A stretch of DNA of 64,000 bases from Vandiemenella viatica (taxonomy: Eukaryota > Arthropoda > Insecta > Orthoptera > Morabidae), in contig CM061921.1 of NCBI GenBank assembly GCA_031002005.1, forward strand, positions 127,998,597 through 128,062,596, written 5' to 3'. A program made the translations under genes and the position numbers. The notes under the pieces are model-generated. The model worked only from the letters and a program-made list of their open reading frames with translations. It ran no database searches and was not told the origin of the DNA. Shown in pieces: positions 44,231-55,730 of the stretch (position 1 is its first letter; every line of letters begins with the position of its first letter).

Positions 44231-44639
44231 GGAGTTACTAATTGTTTCAAGATTCAGCTCGACGGCCCACTTTATTGAAGTCACAGTCGTTGTTGTCTAG
44301 CCTCTAATTACCACGCTTGATGAAACTTTTATAAACTATAGAAAACCATTAAGGAGTCGGCGGGTATTTGCAGACTATGAATGGGACCTCGGCCCGTCAA
44401 ACGAGTGCTACTGTCTGTAGTTACAAGTTCATCAAGAACTGTACGTCACTGATCATTTTATGATGAGCGACAGTTGCTCAGATACCAGAGTTCCTCAGCT
44501 GACGGAGACTATCGAACAACGGTTGCGGTACTTCATGACACGAAGTAAGGTGACAGTTGCAAATTTCTCCATCCACATCAATCCGAGTCCTGAAATTAAT
44601 CCTGTTGTCAGAATTTAGATTCGCCATCGATATAATGGT

Positions 44640-44990
44640 TTTGCTGTTTTATGTTGTATTTATAGGTTTAATTCACTATAAGTAGCTCTTCGGCCACTAG
44701 CTGTTATCTCCGAGGTACTTTGCCGTCCCCGCCCAGACAAGGGTTCAAACCAGGGATTTTAAACAGTAAAAATAATTCAAAAACATCGACGCGAATATGA
44801 AGAGGCCCATTAGCTTTGGAATGGAAATAATTTGGAATTTTGAATGAACTATCCAGACATTCGCCTGGAGGGATTTCGCGAAACCACGGACAATCAATCA
44901 GTATAGCCGGACGGGGATTAAAGCTCTCGTTCTCCCGAATGTCAGTCCAAAGCATTACCGCTCACCGATGACGCTCGGTAGCCTATACGC
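44640..44990 (-). mobile_element. Degenerate SINE-like repeat, variant with long 3' part
   Basis: The minus strand has a decayed tRNA-like head near 44990 (gagcgtcatcggtgagcgg), then the shared core around 44865-44890 and a 3' part with gggcctcttcat...gcgtcgatgttttt. The 3' part to aacctataaatacaacata matches 57470-57830 on the plus strand. Divergence is high. Confidence 0.65.
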
Positions 44991-45669
44991 GTAGGGACTG
45001 GATGTCCCTCGTTTCGAATACCGACGGAATTGAACTACAGCTCTGGTAAAGCCCTGCTTTGTCGCTCTTCCAAATTAAACTATGAGTCAAGCTAAACGGA
45101 TCAGTTGTGTATTGAAGAACCTGCTTCCTATATTTCAAACACAACTTTCCCAGTTTTTACCAGTCCTTTACCAAACATCATCTGATACCACAACATTCAA
45201 TGATACATTATAATAATAAAATAATAATAAAAAATAAGAATAAATTAGTAAATAGTTGAATAGGGAAATTTTCACTAGAGCATTTCGTTTTACAATTTTT
45301 TTTTTTTTTTACCGACTGCAAATCTTTAATGCCAAATATAATTTTCATGCGCTTGCAAGTGTTATATAAAGTTATTTCTAAAGTAAATGCAAAAATTAAA
45401 CAATGTTTTTAATAAAATATGAGAATAACTAAACACTTCACGTTTGGAGGTCAAATTCGACTTCCAGTCTGGTTTTCAGGAAAACCAGTGTTGAAAATCT
45501 GATTCCACACGTCTTACAAACTCTGATTCCACAAGTCTTACAAAACCAGAATCCATCAGTGGTATTCTCTTTTATATGTCTTTGAGCAGTACCTCACCAG
45601 ACAGTTCATCAGGAGATGTTAATCAATGAGTTCCTAGTATTACTAAGATAATTTTCTCTAATGTAAAAA
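44991..45669. other. Non-coding, no recognised feature
   Basis: A short tandem of fifteen-base phrases ctgattccaca[cg]gtcttacaaa occurs at about 45501-45545. Otherwise nothing is recognised. Confidence 0.35.
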
Positions 45670-46350
45670 TGCGATTAGTATATTAAAAAATCATAAAGTA
45701 CCGGGTATCAATAGTAGGCTACCACAGACCTGTTTTGAAAGATGGATATGACATCGTATCATATCTACAAATATTATTTAGAATGAGTCTGAAAAAACTG
45801 GTAAAAAGCCATACTTGTATCGATTCATAAAGAAGTGTAGACAGTTAGTGTTGAGAAAATTAGACAAATTAGTTTGACCTCGACGGTAGGTAGAATGATC
45901 GAGAGATTGATATGCATCAGAAATATCTTTCAGGAAAAAAACTGATTAGTAAATCATCAACAGGTGTTTAAGAAAGCTTATTTATGAGAAACAGTTTCTG
46001 AACTAGGTGTAAGGTATTTGAGGTGAGATGAACGAGGATCTTACCAAGAAATTTGACAGATTAAGTCGTAGAATAATGGCGAATAAGGTTTTAAACACTG
46101 GACTGAACGAGTAAGCAGTAGTAAGGAGAAAGCAAGGGAAGGAAATGGTAAGTCGAACGAGGTGGAAGTACAACCTGCGTGGCGCAGGGTAATGTATTGA
46201 GAACATTACTGAACATTTCTGTGGTTAGTTTGTAGATGACAAATGTTATATAATAGACTTGAGAGGACAGAAGTCGGGATGACTACTTGGGTATTTCAAT
46301 ATGCAATGAAAATAATCTGCTTACAAGGTACACTTAGAAATAAGTATTGT
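45670..46350 (+). pseudogene. Highly decayed LINE reverse transcriptase fragment
   Basis: Plus frames give VPGINSRLPQTCFER, then KKPYLYRFIKK and IRQISLTSTVGRMIERL, matching the order KxPGxDxI, then P-I-x-K-K, then YRPISLTS of non-LTR RTs. No catalytic box is seen. The clade is uncertain. Confidence 0.45.
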
Positions 46351-47084
46351 AGTATTATATTCTGAGGCCATATAATATAATGATTGAACTGGCTGATGAT
46401 GTTGTTTATTTTGGTTATTATTATTATTACTGAATGCAGGAAAAAAAATCCTACTTAAAATTTCATGATTAACATTATCCATCATTTTGTCTTCGACAAC
46501 AGAGCTGAAGTCGGAAAACGATTTTTCATGCAGTATCTGAGTGAATCTTTTATAAGAATTCTGATAAGACTGTACATCTTTGACATCTGGGGCTTTCGTG
46601 GTTTGGTTTGTTTGATGAGCCAGTTTATGCTTGTTATATTGCTACTTTTGTTTTCTGCTGTTTCATATTTCGCATTTTCAGTCTTGTATGATTCCTCAGC
46701 TTGCTGACGGAAATCTTAAAGCTACAATAGCTCGTTGAAAGTCGTCGACAAACATTCACTTTGTCAAGTTTATTACTTCGTTTATGCGGAGTTTGGACTG
46801 TCTTAAAACACAGACAGTAATTTTTCTTCTGCTCCTTTATATTGATCTGGGTACCACCTGTGCTTTGTGAAATATTGTTTTTGTTTGTCCTTTCATAACG
46901 ACACCATAATGACGCTGTTGAATTATGTTCAGATTTTCGTCTTAGGTAGATTTTAATCGTTTGTTTAGCCCTTAGCTGGCGAGGGACGAACAGACCACGC
47001 TGCAGACGTTTATAGCTTTTCCCTCGCAGTGTAAGCACGTCCAAAAACTGCGAATTTTTTAACAAAATGATTAAAAACTCTGTT
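46351..47084. other. Non-coding, no recognised feature
   Basis: A 143-codon minus frame (46634-47065) rich in Lys/Arg/Ser shows no domain and is probably chance. Nothing else is supported. Confidence 0.35.
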
Positions 47085-47232
47085 CAATCGCAGCACTAAC
47101 GTTCTGGCCTGGAATTCTGAAGGGTCCGCCTTCTACTCTAGCAGTAGACATCTACTTCTGTTATTTGTGTTTCCTGAAATCGCTCCAGGTTCCTTAATAT
47201 AATGTCCATGGGCAGTTTCCCTACTATGTTAG

Positions 47233-47263
<31 letters not shown>

Positions 47264-47266
47264 TTT
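47085..47266 (+). mobile_element. Degenerate SINE with long poly(A) tail
   Basis: The head remnant actaacgttctggcctgg matches the SINE A-box side. A body remnant is gaaatcgctccaggttcc, and a poly(A) run of about 30 closes it at 47235-47261. Confidence 0.55.
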
Positions 47267-47460
47267 CTCATTTTTAATAACCTTGTTGACGAGCAGCAAA
47301 GCTACAGTTAAAGAGATTGTGTCCTTATAGAATTATGATATCAAATCTTGATTAACAATAAGATTATCTATTTAAATTAACATAGCTGTTTCAAGGATGT
47401 TTTACCACCCTGACCAGAAAGTGCGATTTCTTTGCTCGTTATCTACAAACAGCACTGCCT

Positions 47461-47763
47461 ATAATAATAATCCGTGTGGTTGTAATGACCCGGTGACAGG
47501 GTTTATACTGGCTGCGCATTCCGCCCCCGTCGGAGCCACCTTAACCTAACCCGGCAATCCTAACGGGAACAGAAGACATAACGTTTAACTTATAATCCGA
47601 ACTACGGAAGCGTTCTGGCGTACTTCACATTACACAGAAGCAGTGCCGGAGGTGAAGGTTGGGTTAAAGGTCTATAGAAATCCCCGCCGAGACAGGGATT
47701 CGAACCAAGAACCTTTCGATTCCCAGTCAGACACCTTAACATCTGACCCACCAGGCCGCTGTG
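47461..47763 (-). mobile_element. SINE family 2, full copy with target duplication
   Basis: The tRNA-like head is on the minus strand at the right end (gtgggtcagatgttaaggtg, then ggttcgaatccctg as B box). The body ends in an ataataataa tail at 47461. The duplication gcactgcct lies at 47452-47460 and 47764-47772. A second, headless copy is at 18519-18735. Confidence 0.85.
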
Positions 47764-47877
47764 GCACTGCCTGAGAACACCTTTTGTCACTACCACAAAT
47801 TTATCCTTGCCAATTCACGTAGGAACAAGTAGGCCCACCCAAGTACTGTTATTGTTTTCTTTCTGGCTTCGCGTCTC

Positions 47878-48085
47878 GTTGACGTCGAGGTCATTAGTGG
47901 CGGAAAGGGCTGGGATAAGGTGTTCGGTCATGGCCTTTTGAAGGAACCATCCTGGAATTAACCTGGAGTGATTTGAGGAAACCGTGAAAAAATCGAATTT
48001 AGGATGCCCAGATTGCCATTAGAAATCACGTCACCCCAACTGCGAAGACATTTCATTATCGCTCACCCAACACGCTCGGTTACAT
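47878..48085 (-). mobile_element. SINE related to family 1, diverged
   Basis: The left (3') end gacgtcgaggtcattagtgg is shared with 38555. The core atttgaggaaaccgtgaaaa and a head remnant ccgagcgtgttgggtgagcg near 48075 are visible. No target duplication was found. Confidence 0.7.
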
Positions 48086-48539
48086 TATTGTAACCACGAA
48101 ACAATTTCACGTTAATATAGCATTTAACTTGACTTTCAAACACTTTTTGCGTTGTTATAAACAAAAATATTTTAGTTTAAGGATTTTTTTGACACAGTAT
48201 GGGGTAACAAAGAAAGCGGTCGTTATAGTGAAAGAAGCAAAAATATTAAGCTGCCTCCAGAAGGATTCCAACCTCGTCGTCCTGTTTCCAGAGCATTACC
48301 GCCCCAACAGCCGCCTCCAGCACGTGCCACCGCAACCACCGCCAAGGCTGTCCACAATAGGCTAAGCTGTGACGATGACCTTTCCCATCCACCCCTCAAA
48401 GGATGTCTTTGTACGCCAAGGTGACCCCCCACAAAGACAAAGACCACCAGGGATACTTGATAAGCCCCTCTGCCTGCCGCTTTCTCAATACTCTGCCGAT
48501 ATAGGTCGCCAAGTTCTGTTCTTCACGTCGGTGTACCAG
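48086..48539. other. Unassigned stretch upstream of a Polinton-type gene fragment
   Basis: Open frames exist on both strands but none has a recognisable motif. The part 48369-48539 is in frame with the fragment that follows and may be its N-terminal region. Confidence 0.3.
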
Positions 48540-48683
48540 CTGAAAACCAGCCACTCCAAACGGTTGACATCGGGCTTATCATCAGAGCTCAATTTTGAGC
48601 CTGCTGTGTTGCTTGAAAGAGTAGGGTGCAACAAAGTGACACTTACACATGAAAAAATGGAACGAACTGATCTAGAACTCTGA
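48540..48683 (+). pseudogene. Second copy of the unrecognised gene found at the left edge of the Polinton
   Basis: The frame reads HSKRLTSGLSSELNFEPAVL, then LERVGCNKVTLTHEKME, stopping at 48681-48683. It aligns with RFTVGLSPKLDFNSVVVLEK and KVTLT at 20978-21055. Similarity at the protein level exceeds that of the DNA, which supports past coding function. No other Polinton gene was found beside it. Confidence 0.55.
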
Positions 48684-49512
48684 CGTGGAGTCCGATTTGT
48701 TCACCAGCCGAACCCCGTCCAGCGTATCACTCGGCGCCCACAACGTCTTCCGCCGAACAATTTTTTTGGCGTGAAAAGTATATGTTTTTGCCACAACACC
48801 AACACCGACCCTAACAGCGAAGTATTCTTCGGCGACTCGCCATGGTGGAACCTACTTGGCGCGCAGCCTGTAGGTTGAGGACCACCTTGGACATCACAAA
48901 TCTTGCTTAAAACAAAAGTATAACATTACTTTTCGAGAGTTTTTGTAATGGTATCTTGTATCCATCCCTGAATCATGGTGGACACACACACACTCACTGA
49001 GACATTCTTTGTGGTGAATAGAAGTTAGTATGTTGCATTATTAGTATGTTGTATTATTAATTTAAAAAATGTGAAAAAATACATAGAATAAGTAATAAAT
49101 CATGAAAACTGGTTAAACATATCAAAAATTGGAAAAGGGTAAAGTTGGTTTTTAAATGTTGTGCTAGGTAAACCGCATGTATGAAGTGACATGAACCATA
49201 AATTTAATTAAAAAGTGTGAAAATGGACGAAATAAGTGGTTGCGCGTGAACCTAGCATAACACGTAACATCTGACTTTAATCTGAGTTATACCTATTATT
49301 ATTTATTTGTTATTTATTTTCTCACATACAATATACCCCAGCACCTATAATCTAATCAAGGCCCTTATTTACATTATTTTCTACTTGTACATATACATTC
49401 ATATCTTATGTATTTAACGTATTCACTTTATAAACAGATAATTTGATTCAAGTTCCAATGTCTCTACCACCTTTACTGTTATTAAATAGAGTGGGTACCA
49501 TCACCACTTCTA

Positions 49513-50936
49513 CACTCCTGGAAACTGAAATAAGAACACCGTGAATTCATTGTCCCAGGAATGGAAACTTAATATACACATTCCTGGGGTCAGATAAAAC
49601 ACATGACCACACAGACAGAACCATAGGCACATAGACACAGGCAACAGAGCATGCACAATGTCGGCACTAGTACCGTGTATATCCTCCTTTCGCAGCAATG
49701 CAGGCTGCAGTTCTCCCATGGAGACGATCGTAGAGGTGCTGGATGTAGTCCTGTGGAACGGCATGCCAAGCCATTTCCACCTGGCACCTCAGCTGGACCA
49801 GCGTTCGTGCTGGACGTGCAGACCGCGTGAGACGACGTTTCATCCAGTCCCAAACATGCTCAATGGAGGACAGATCCGGAGATCTCGCTGGCCAGGGTAG
49901 TTGACTTACACCTTCTAGAGCACGTTGGGTGGCATGGGATACATGTGGACGTGAATTGTCCTGTTGGAACAGCATGTTCCCTTGCCGGTCTAGGAATGGT
50001 AGAACGATGGGTTCGATGACGGTTTGAATGTACCGTGCACTGTTCAGTGTCCCCTTGACGATCACCAGAGATGTACGGCCAGTGTAGGAGATCGCTCCCC
50101 ACACCATGATGCCGGGTGTTGGCCCTGTGTGCCTTGGTCGTATGCAGTCCTGATTGTGGCGCTCACCTGCACGGCGCCAAACACGCATACGACCATCATT
50201 GGCACCAAGGCAGAAGCGACTCTCATCACTGAAGACGACACGTCTCCATTCGTCCCTCCATACACTCCTGTCGCGACACCACTGGAGGCGGGCTGCACGA
50301 TGTTGGGGCGTGAGCGGAAGACGACCTAACGGTGCGCGGGACCGTAGCCCAGCTTCATGGAGACGGTTGCGAATGGTCCTCTCTGATACCCCAGGAGCAA
50401 CAGTGTCCCTAATTTGCCGGGAAGTGGCGGTGCGGTCCCTTACGGCACTGCATAGGATGCGACGGTCTTGGCGTGCGTCCGTGCGTCGCTGCTGTCCGGA
50501 CCCAGGTCGACGGGCACGTGCACCTTCCGCCGACCACTGGCGACGACAACATCGATGTACTGTGGAGACCTCGCGCCCCACATGTTGAGCAATTCGGCGG
50601 TACGTCCACCCGGCCTCCCGCATGCCCACTATACGCCCTCGCTCAAAGTCCGTCAACTGCACATACGGTTCACGTACAAGCTGTCGCGGTATGCTACCAG
50701 TGTTAAAGACTGAGATGGAGCTCCGTATGCCACGGCAAACTGGCTGACACTGACTGCGGCGGTGCCCAACCACTGCGCAGCTAGCGCCCTTCGACGGCCA
50801 ACACTGCTGTTCCTGGTGTGTCCGCTGTGCCGTGCGTTTGATCATTGCTTGTAAAGCCCTCTCGTAGTGTCCGGAGCAAGTATGGTGGGTCTTACACACC
50901 GACGTCAATGTGTTCTTATTTCATTTTCCAGGAGTG
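49513..50936 (-). mobile_element. Tc1-like transposon, structurally complete
   Basis: The ends are 27-bp inverted repeats (cactcctggaaa-tgaaataagaacac, one mismatch) flanked by TA at 49511-49512 and 50937-50938. R1 copy 1 shows the unoccupied site (about 27190-27210). It is 1424 bp long and contains one long transposase frame. GC content is well above that of the neighbours. Confidence 0.92.
49667..50845 (-). CDS. Tc1-like transposase, apparently intact
   Basis: The first ATG of the open frame is at 50843-50845, giving about 392 residues; the open frame itself extends further upstream without ATG. Paired helix-turn-helix domains start at VQLTDFERGRIVGMREAGWT and RTIRNRLHEAGLRSR. The catalytic core has VVFSDESRFCLG (first Asp), LFQQDNSRPHVSHATQ (second Asp) and ARSPDLSSIEHVWDWMK (Glu). 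I count 32 residues between the second Asp and the Glu, against 34 in classic Tc1. No stop or frameshift is seen, so it may be active or only recently silenced. The long N-terminal extension before VQLTDF is unusual and its true start is uncertain. Confidence 0.85.
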   Translation of the reverse strand: MIKRTAQRTHQEQQCWPSKGASCAVVGHRRSQCQPVCRGIRSSISVFNTGSIPRQLVREPYVQLTDFERGRIVGMREAGWTYRRIAQHVGREVSTVHRCCRRQWSAEGARARRPGSGQQRRTDARQDRRILCSAVRDRTATSRQIRDTVAPGVSERTIRNRLHEAGLRSRAPLGRLPLTPQHRAARLQWCRDRSVWRDEWRRVVFSDESRFCLGANDGRMRVWRRAGERHNQDCIRPRHTGPTPGIMVWGAISYTGRTSLVIVKGTLNSARYIQTVIEPIVLPFLDRQGNMLFQQDNSRPHVSHATQRALEGVSQLPWPARSPDLSSIEHVWDWMKRRLTRSARPARTLVQLRCQVEMAWHAVPQDYIQHLYDRLHGRTAACIAAKGGYTRY

Positions 50937-51482
50937 TACATCTACTACTACTGCTACTGCTCTTGCTCCTAATATTACTAATTATTTTACTATTACTACT
51001 AATACCACTATTACTATCATCACCAAAACCAGTTGTCGCAGAAGCACTTCAGTTCCACCGACGTTCATATTTTCTTGTTGTTTTTTGCGCCCTAAAGGTT
51101 TAGTTCCAGCAACTGGAAGCGAATTCAGCATCCAAGGCCATAAAGAATTAACCTCCTGGAATACCAAGACGGCCCCAGCTGTCGCTCAGAATTCGGCTTC
51201 TCCCGAGCACACTGAAGTTCCTCCGACGATTGATGTGGCTCGTTGTTGTAGACTCAGACTTTCAGCATCATTCTTCCATCTGCAGTTTTTATCAGAATTA
51301 ACGTCAATTCTTCTACAAGTGGTAATTATGTTCTCTTCTTCTGGTATCTGTGGCCTTGGATTTCTCTAGGTATTTTTCCTTTCTATAAATTTCTCCTTCC
51401 AGATTTTTGAGGCTAGATCAAGTACCTCGTTCAGCAAATGCCACAAACGTTCGTCGCATATTGTGTCGAATATTCTCCTCCC

Positions 51483-53725
51483 TTACAGCCGAGTTTGTTG
51501 ATGTTCTCTCAAACTGGCTATTATTTGACATTCCCATACCACGTGCTCCAGCGTACTCTCTTGGTCATATTCGCACCTGCTCGAGTCCACAATATTTCTA
51601 TTGAATGGCCCATGACCAGTAATGTAGTATACCAATCCGGGAATGGGTTGAAGGTACTTCATCTTTAACCTCTCCTCTACGGATGGAAATATATCAAATG
51701 TTATTCTACTTGTTTCACTGTTATTCCATTCTTCTTGCCATTCCGCCAATAGGAGCTTCCCAGTGTATATCTCAGATATTGCTTCGCAGCCTATAATTTC
51801 TGCTACATTATTGTGCTTCCCTTTTCTGAATCAGTATATGGCACCCGTTGTCTCACTGCAAGGTCCAGTGGCCAGACACCAGTGGCAATAGTTAATGAAT
51901 TTGTAGCCATGGTTCGGTATGCTTCTGTCAACCTTAAATGTATTCCTCGTGGCTTGCTGCTTTGGTTTTATTTTTATTAGATGCTCTGCCCCACACACTT
52001 GCTCAGTAGCACACTAAAGAGGATAAAATTTGGTCATGGTATAGTCTTATTGTTTGGACTGGAACAGTGAAATTTCGTTGGCTGATATTGATGATTATAT
52101 TCATGACAGTCACTTCTCGTGCAATTGTCTCCTCTAAGTGGGCTTCGAAGTTAAAACGTTCATTAAATTGAATGCCTAAGTACCTGCACACTGTGTTTCT
52201 AAGAATTCATTTACCATCGATTCTTATAATAGGTTTTCGAGTCAGCTTGCACCTGAGCAAAATAAATGTTGTTTTATGAGCTGCTAAACACAACTTATCT
52301 TCACTGCACATTTGGCCGAGGCAATTAAGTACTCTATTCCTGTTGTACTCAATTTGTTCTCTTGTATAGCTCCTTCCACGAGTAACAAAAGGTCATCAGC
52401 AAAAGCAATTAGACCAAGAGGTTCAGGTATTCTTTGTAATAGTTTGATCAGTGGTCCTTGCAGGCATCCTTTATTAACAGTCTTCATGATGAAAGAATTC
52501 TGGTATTTCAAGGAAGAAGTTCTAAATCTGCATTAGTTCCTGAAGGTGGAGAGTAATCTTCATGGACAACCAATCTCTATCAACCATTCAAACAGGACAG
52601 GCCTCCATAGATTCTTAAATTCTCCAATTCTCCTGAGATGTCCACAAACATGTTTTTTTTTTTTTTTTTACTGCTACTGATTATTTCCATCGACCGATAT
52701 ATGGCATCTTCTGCCGACTTCCCCGTTCTAAATCTTTACTGACTGGGATTCATTCCCTGAAGTTAGCGGTGGTTTTTTGCATACAATCTAATCTTGATCA
52801 CATTAAATAAACAAATCAGCCAGTAAGATTTGTGTTGAAGAGGATCTTTAACGTCTCCCTTCTTTAGAATTACCATCTCACTTTTTTTCTATATTCCCGG
52901 AACTCAACCCCGATACAGGCATTCGTTCAGGAGTCTGCATAGGACGGGGGCTAATTTTATGATTAGTTCATGGAGGACCTCAGCTGGAATTCCATCCGGA
53001 CCAGGAGCCTTTCCTTTTTTCATTTTGTTTATCGCAGTTATTACTTCATATGTAATGTTACTTCCTTCCTCTTCACTCCAGCAGGGCTGCCACATGTTTC
53101 TTCGCAGTGTAGCTTATTCCTCTGTTTCTTCTTCCGAGTTGTCATCAGGAGGGAAAACTTTTAATAACTACTCCGCTGTGTCTCTCCAATTCGTGATTCG
53201 TCGTCCATCTGTTCTCTTTACTGTGGATAGTATTGTGGGAGGCATAATTTTACCTGCAGCTATTTTTAAAGGAATAGCTCATGGATTTTTCATAAGATTT
53301 TCCCTCACGAAGGCTTCCCAGCATTTTTGTTTTGTCTCTCTTATTGCGTTTTTGAAAATCTGCCTCTTAGCACTCGAGGAGGATACCTTTGTCTGCTGCC
53401 ACCATGCTTCATTGATACGTTGTTCTCGTTCTACTCATGTTTAGTCATAGTCACTGAAGTTTTTCTATTCATATTTTGTCAGTGGAATCTACTTTCTTTT
53501 TTAGTGGTATCGCCTGGTTGATGGCCCCTTGTATTGTAGATGTCAGCTCTCTTGCGACTTTGTCTTCATCGAAGTAGCTTTCTGGCAGATCCTGTGAACA
53601 CATTCCTTACCTTTTCCCATGCAGCTTTCCCGATGTTGTATGCTGTTGGAATGCTTCTGTTGCCACTATTTTCTCCTGTCTGCGTTCTGTCCAATTCATA
53701 GAAAATCGAATTGTGATCAGTTGTA
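51483..53725 (-). pseudogene. R1-like LINE ORF2 fragment (copy 2)
   Basis: Minus-strand pieces correspond to copy 1: ITYEVITAINKMKKGKAPGP (53050), LIAFADDLLLLVEGA (52400), CRYLGIQFNERFNFEAHLEE (52180), TVPVQTIRLYHDQILSSLVC (52060), and the zinc-like region CEYDQESTLEHVVWEC (51560). Many stops and deletions are present. It reads through the site where copy 1 has its extra base. Confidence 0.85.
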
Positions 53726-54122
53726 ATGTTACACCTAAGCTACGTTCAGTGGACTAACCTAACTTTAACTTACTCTAACTCACTGTACTCTGTGATGCAG
53801 ACAAGTGTAATTTTTATGACAACCATTGACTTCATTCATGCAGGTTCCATAATTTTTACCAATTTAGTTATATTCCACTAGCTTTTGGGATTCTTTTACT
53901 TATATCGTGAATGTTTCACACTTTTCAATAAAATTCATGGATCATGTAACTTTATACAAGCAGTTAACCAGCATAACATGTAACAACAGACTTTCACATT
54001 TTTCCAATTTTCGGTATATTTAACCACTTTTCATGATTTATTACTTATTTTGTGCTTTTTTCCAATTTTTTAATTAAATTAATGGAAAGTGGGACATACT
54101 AACTACTATCCACCACAATATA

Positions 54123-55264
54123 CACCAATCAGTCAGAAAATTATGACTACCCACCAACTATTGATATAAAACCATCCAGGTGATACGAGAGCCACCTGAC
54201 GAGGAATAACTGCTAGTCAGACACACGCGCGGTGCATGTAGTATTAGTGAGCGTGCTATCCGTGTTTAGAATGGGCACTGCGCGAGCATTTCGGAAACTG
54301 CATGACTTGTTGGGTATTCGAGGAATTCTGTGGTGAGTGTATTCAACAAATGGCGAAACCAAGGTGAAACCACGTCCAAATGTAGAGGGGTTGGGTGGCC
54401 ACTCCATATTACAGATGTCGGACGTTGTAGGCTGGGCAGACTGGTAAATCAGGACAGGCCGCGAACTGTGACGGAACTAACATCAGACTCTAACGTTGGG
54501 CAGAGTACATGTGCGGCTGAACACACAATCCACCGAACACTCCAAACGTTGGACCTCCGTAGCCGACGACCCACGCATATGCCAATATTAACACCACGCT
54601 ATCGGCAGCTACGACTGAAATTGGCACGTGACCATCGTCACTGGCAGAGCGTTGCATGGTCTCAAGAATCCCGAAACCTTCTTGATCGTGCGATGGGAGG
54701 GTGCGAATCCATCGTTTTCCAGGGGAACGGCTCCTCGACACCTTTACTGCGTGACGGAGATCAAGCTGACGGTGGCACAATTATGCTCTGGGGAACATTC
54801 ACGTGGGAATCCATGGGTCCAGTGGAAATCGTGCAAGGCACCATGATGGCCAATAAGTATCGTACACTAGTTGCAGATCACATACACCCCTTCATAACCA
54901 CCATGTTTCCTGACGGCATTGACATTTTTCAACAAGATAATGCGCCATGCACAAGGGCAGGCTTGTGATGGAGTGGTTCGAGTAACACAGTGGCGAGATG
55001 CAATTGATGTTCTGGCCCCCCCAACTCCCCAGATCTGAACCCGATCGAACACATATGGATGTGATTGAACGTGGCGTCAGAACTCATCGACGCCCCCCCC
55101 CCCCGCCCCCGGTATTTACGGGAATCAGGTGAGTTGTGTTGCTAAATCCCTCCAGCGACCTACCGAGACCTCATTGCTTCTATGCCAAGACGCATCACCG
55201 CGGTTATCCGTGCTTAAGGTAGACTTGACGGCTATTATGGGTATTATGTTCTGGCTGATCAGTG
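54123..55264 (+). mobile_element. Second Tc1-like transposon, dead copy
   Basis: The inverted ends (caccaatcagtcagaaaattatga versus cactgatcagccagaacataa) are flanked by TA at 54121-54122 and 55265-55266. It lies in the right arm of the foldback element; the left arm shows the empty site at about 48998-49014. It belongs to a different family from the element at 49513. Confidence 0.8.
54330..55070 (+). pseudogene. Tc1-like transposase pseudogene
   Basis: The frame begins VSVFNKWRNQGETTS and contains DRPRTVTELTSDSNVG, TIMLWGTFTWESMGPVEIVQ, and DIFQQDNAPC with the second Asp. After a frame break SPDLNPIEHIWM gives the Glu. The first catalytic Asp is replaced (WSQESRN) and stops interrupt the C-terminal part. 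Confidence 0.8.
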
Positions 55265-55409
55265 TATGCCTCAGTGACTGTATGTGTCCATCATGATTCA
55301 GTCTAAGACTTGTATGTAAGTGATAAAGCAAGATGCCACTACAAAAACTAATGAAAAATAATTTGATAAAGGACTTTTGTTTTAAGGCAATATAACTATT
55401 CAAGTATAT

Positions 55410-55730
55410 TAGCATAACACAATATAACAACCGACTTTAACCTTGGTTACACCTGAGGTAAGGTGGACTAACCTAACATAACTTGAATCTCACTGAGCCA
55501 TCATAATACAACATACAGTACACCTAGGGTGAGGTGGACTAACCTAATTTGAACTTAACATAACCTACTGCACTGTGCTATATGATGAAGACAAGTGTAA
55601 TTTTCGTGTCAACCGATGACTTCATTGATGGAGGGACTTGACCAGTTTTCATGATTTTTACTTACTTCGTGCATTTTTCACACTTTTTAATGAAATTCGT
55701 GGAATTTGGCATATTACATTTATACATATT
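55410..55730 (+). repeat. Partial copy of the foldback-element interior
   Basis: It shares ggtggactaacctaac, gaagacaagtgtaatttt, caacc-atgacttcattgatg and ttttcacactttttaatgaa with 53735-53940. Its arms are incomplete. Confidence 0.6.

Larger units (their letters stand above)
49296..53727 (-). mobile_element. R1-like LINE copy 2, 5'-truncated
   Basis: The 3' tail is at the left (aaataaataacaaataat-type in minus orientation), followed by the 3' UTR phrases shared with copy 1 (gccttgattagattataggtg). The 5' end lies within the endonuclease, equivalent to position 24352 of copy 1. A short duplication gttaYaccta flanks it (49286-49295, 53728-53737). Without the Tc1 insertion the copy is about 3.0 kb. 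Confidence 0.85.
48966..55305. mobile_element. Long-inverted-repeat (foldback-type) element split by three insertions
   Basis: The left arm ctgaatcatggtggacacac...aatcatgaaaactggttaaa (48966-49110) recurs in reverse complement at about 54015-54120 and 55265-55305. Without the R1-like LINE, the Tc1 inside it and the second Tc1, the element would be about 770 bp. No coding sequence belongs to it and no clear target duplication is seen. A partial further copy lies at 55410-55730. Confidence 0.55.

Noticed and set aside
46634..47065. 143-codon basic protein gene
   Set aside because: No domain, promoter or splice support, and its composition fits random AT-rich DNA.
50024..50713. Plus-strand genes opposite the Tc1 transposase
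   Set aside because: They are antisense to a clear transposase, and long frames on both strands are expected from its high GC content.
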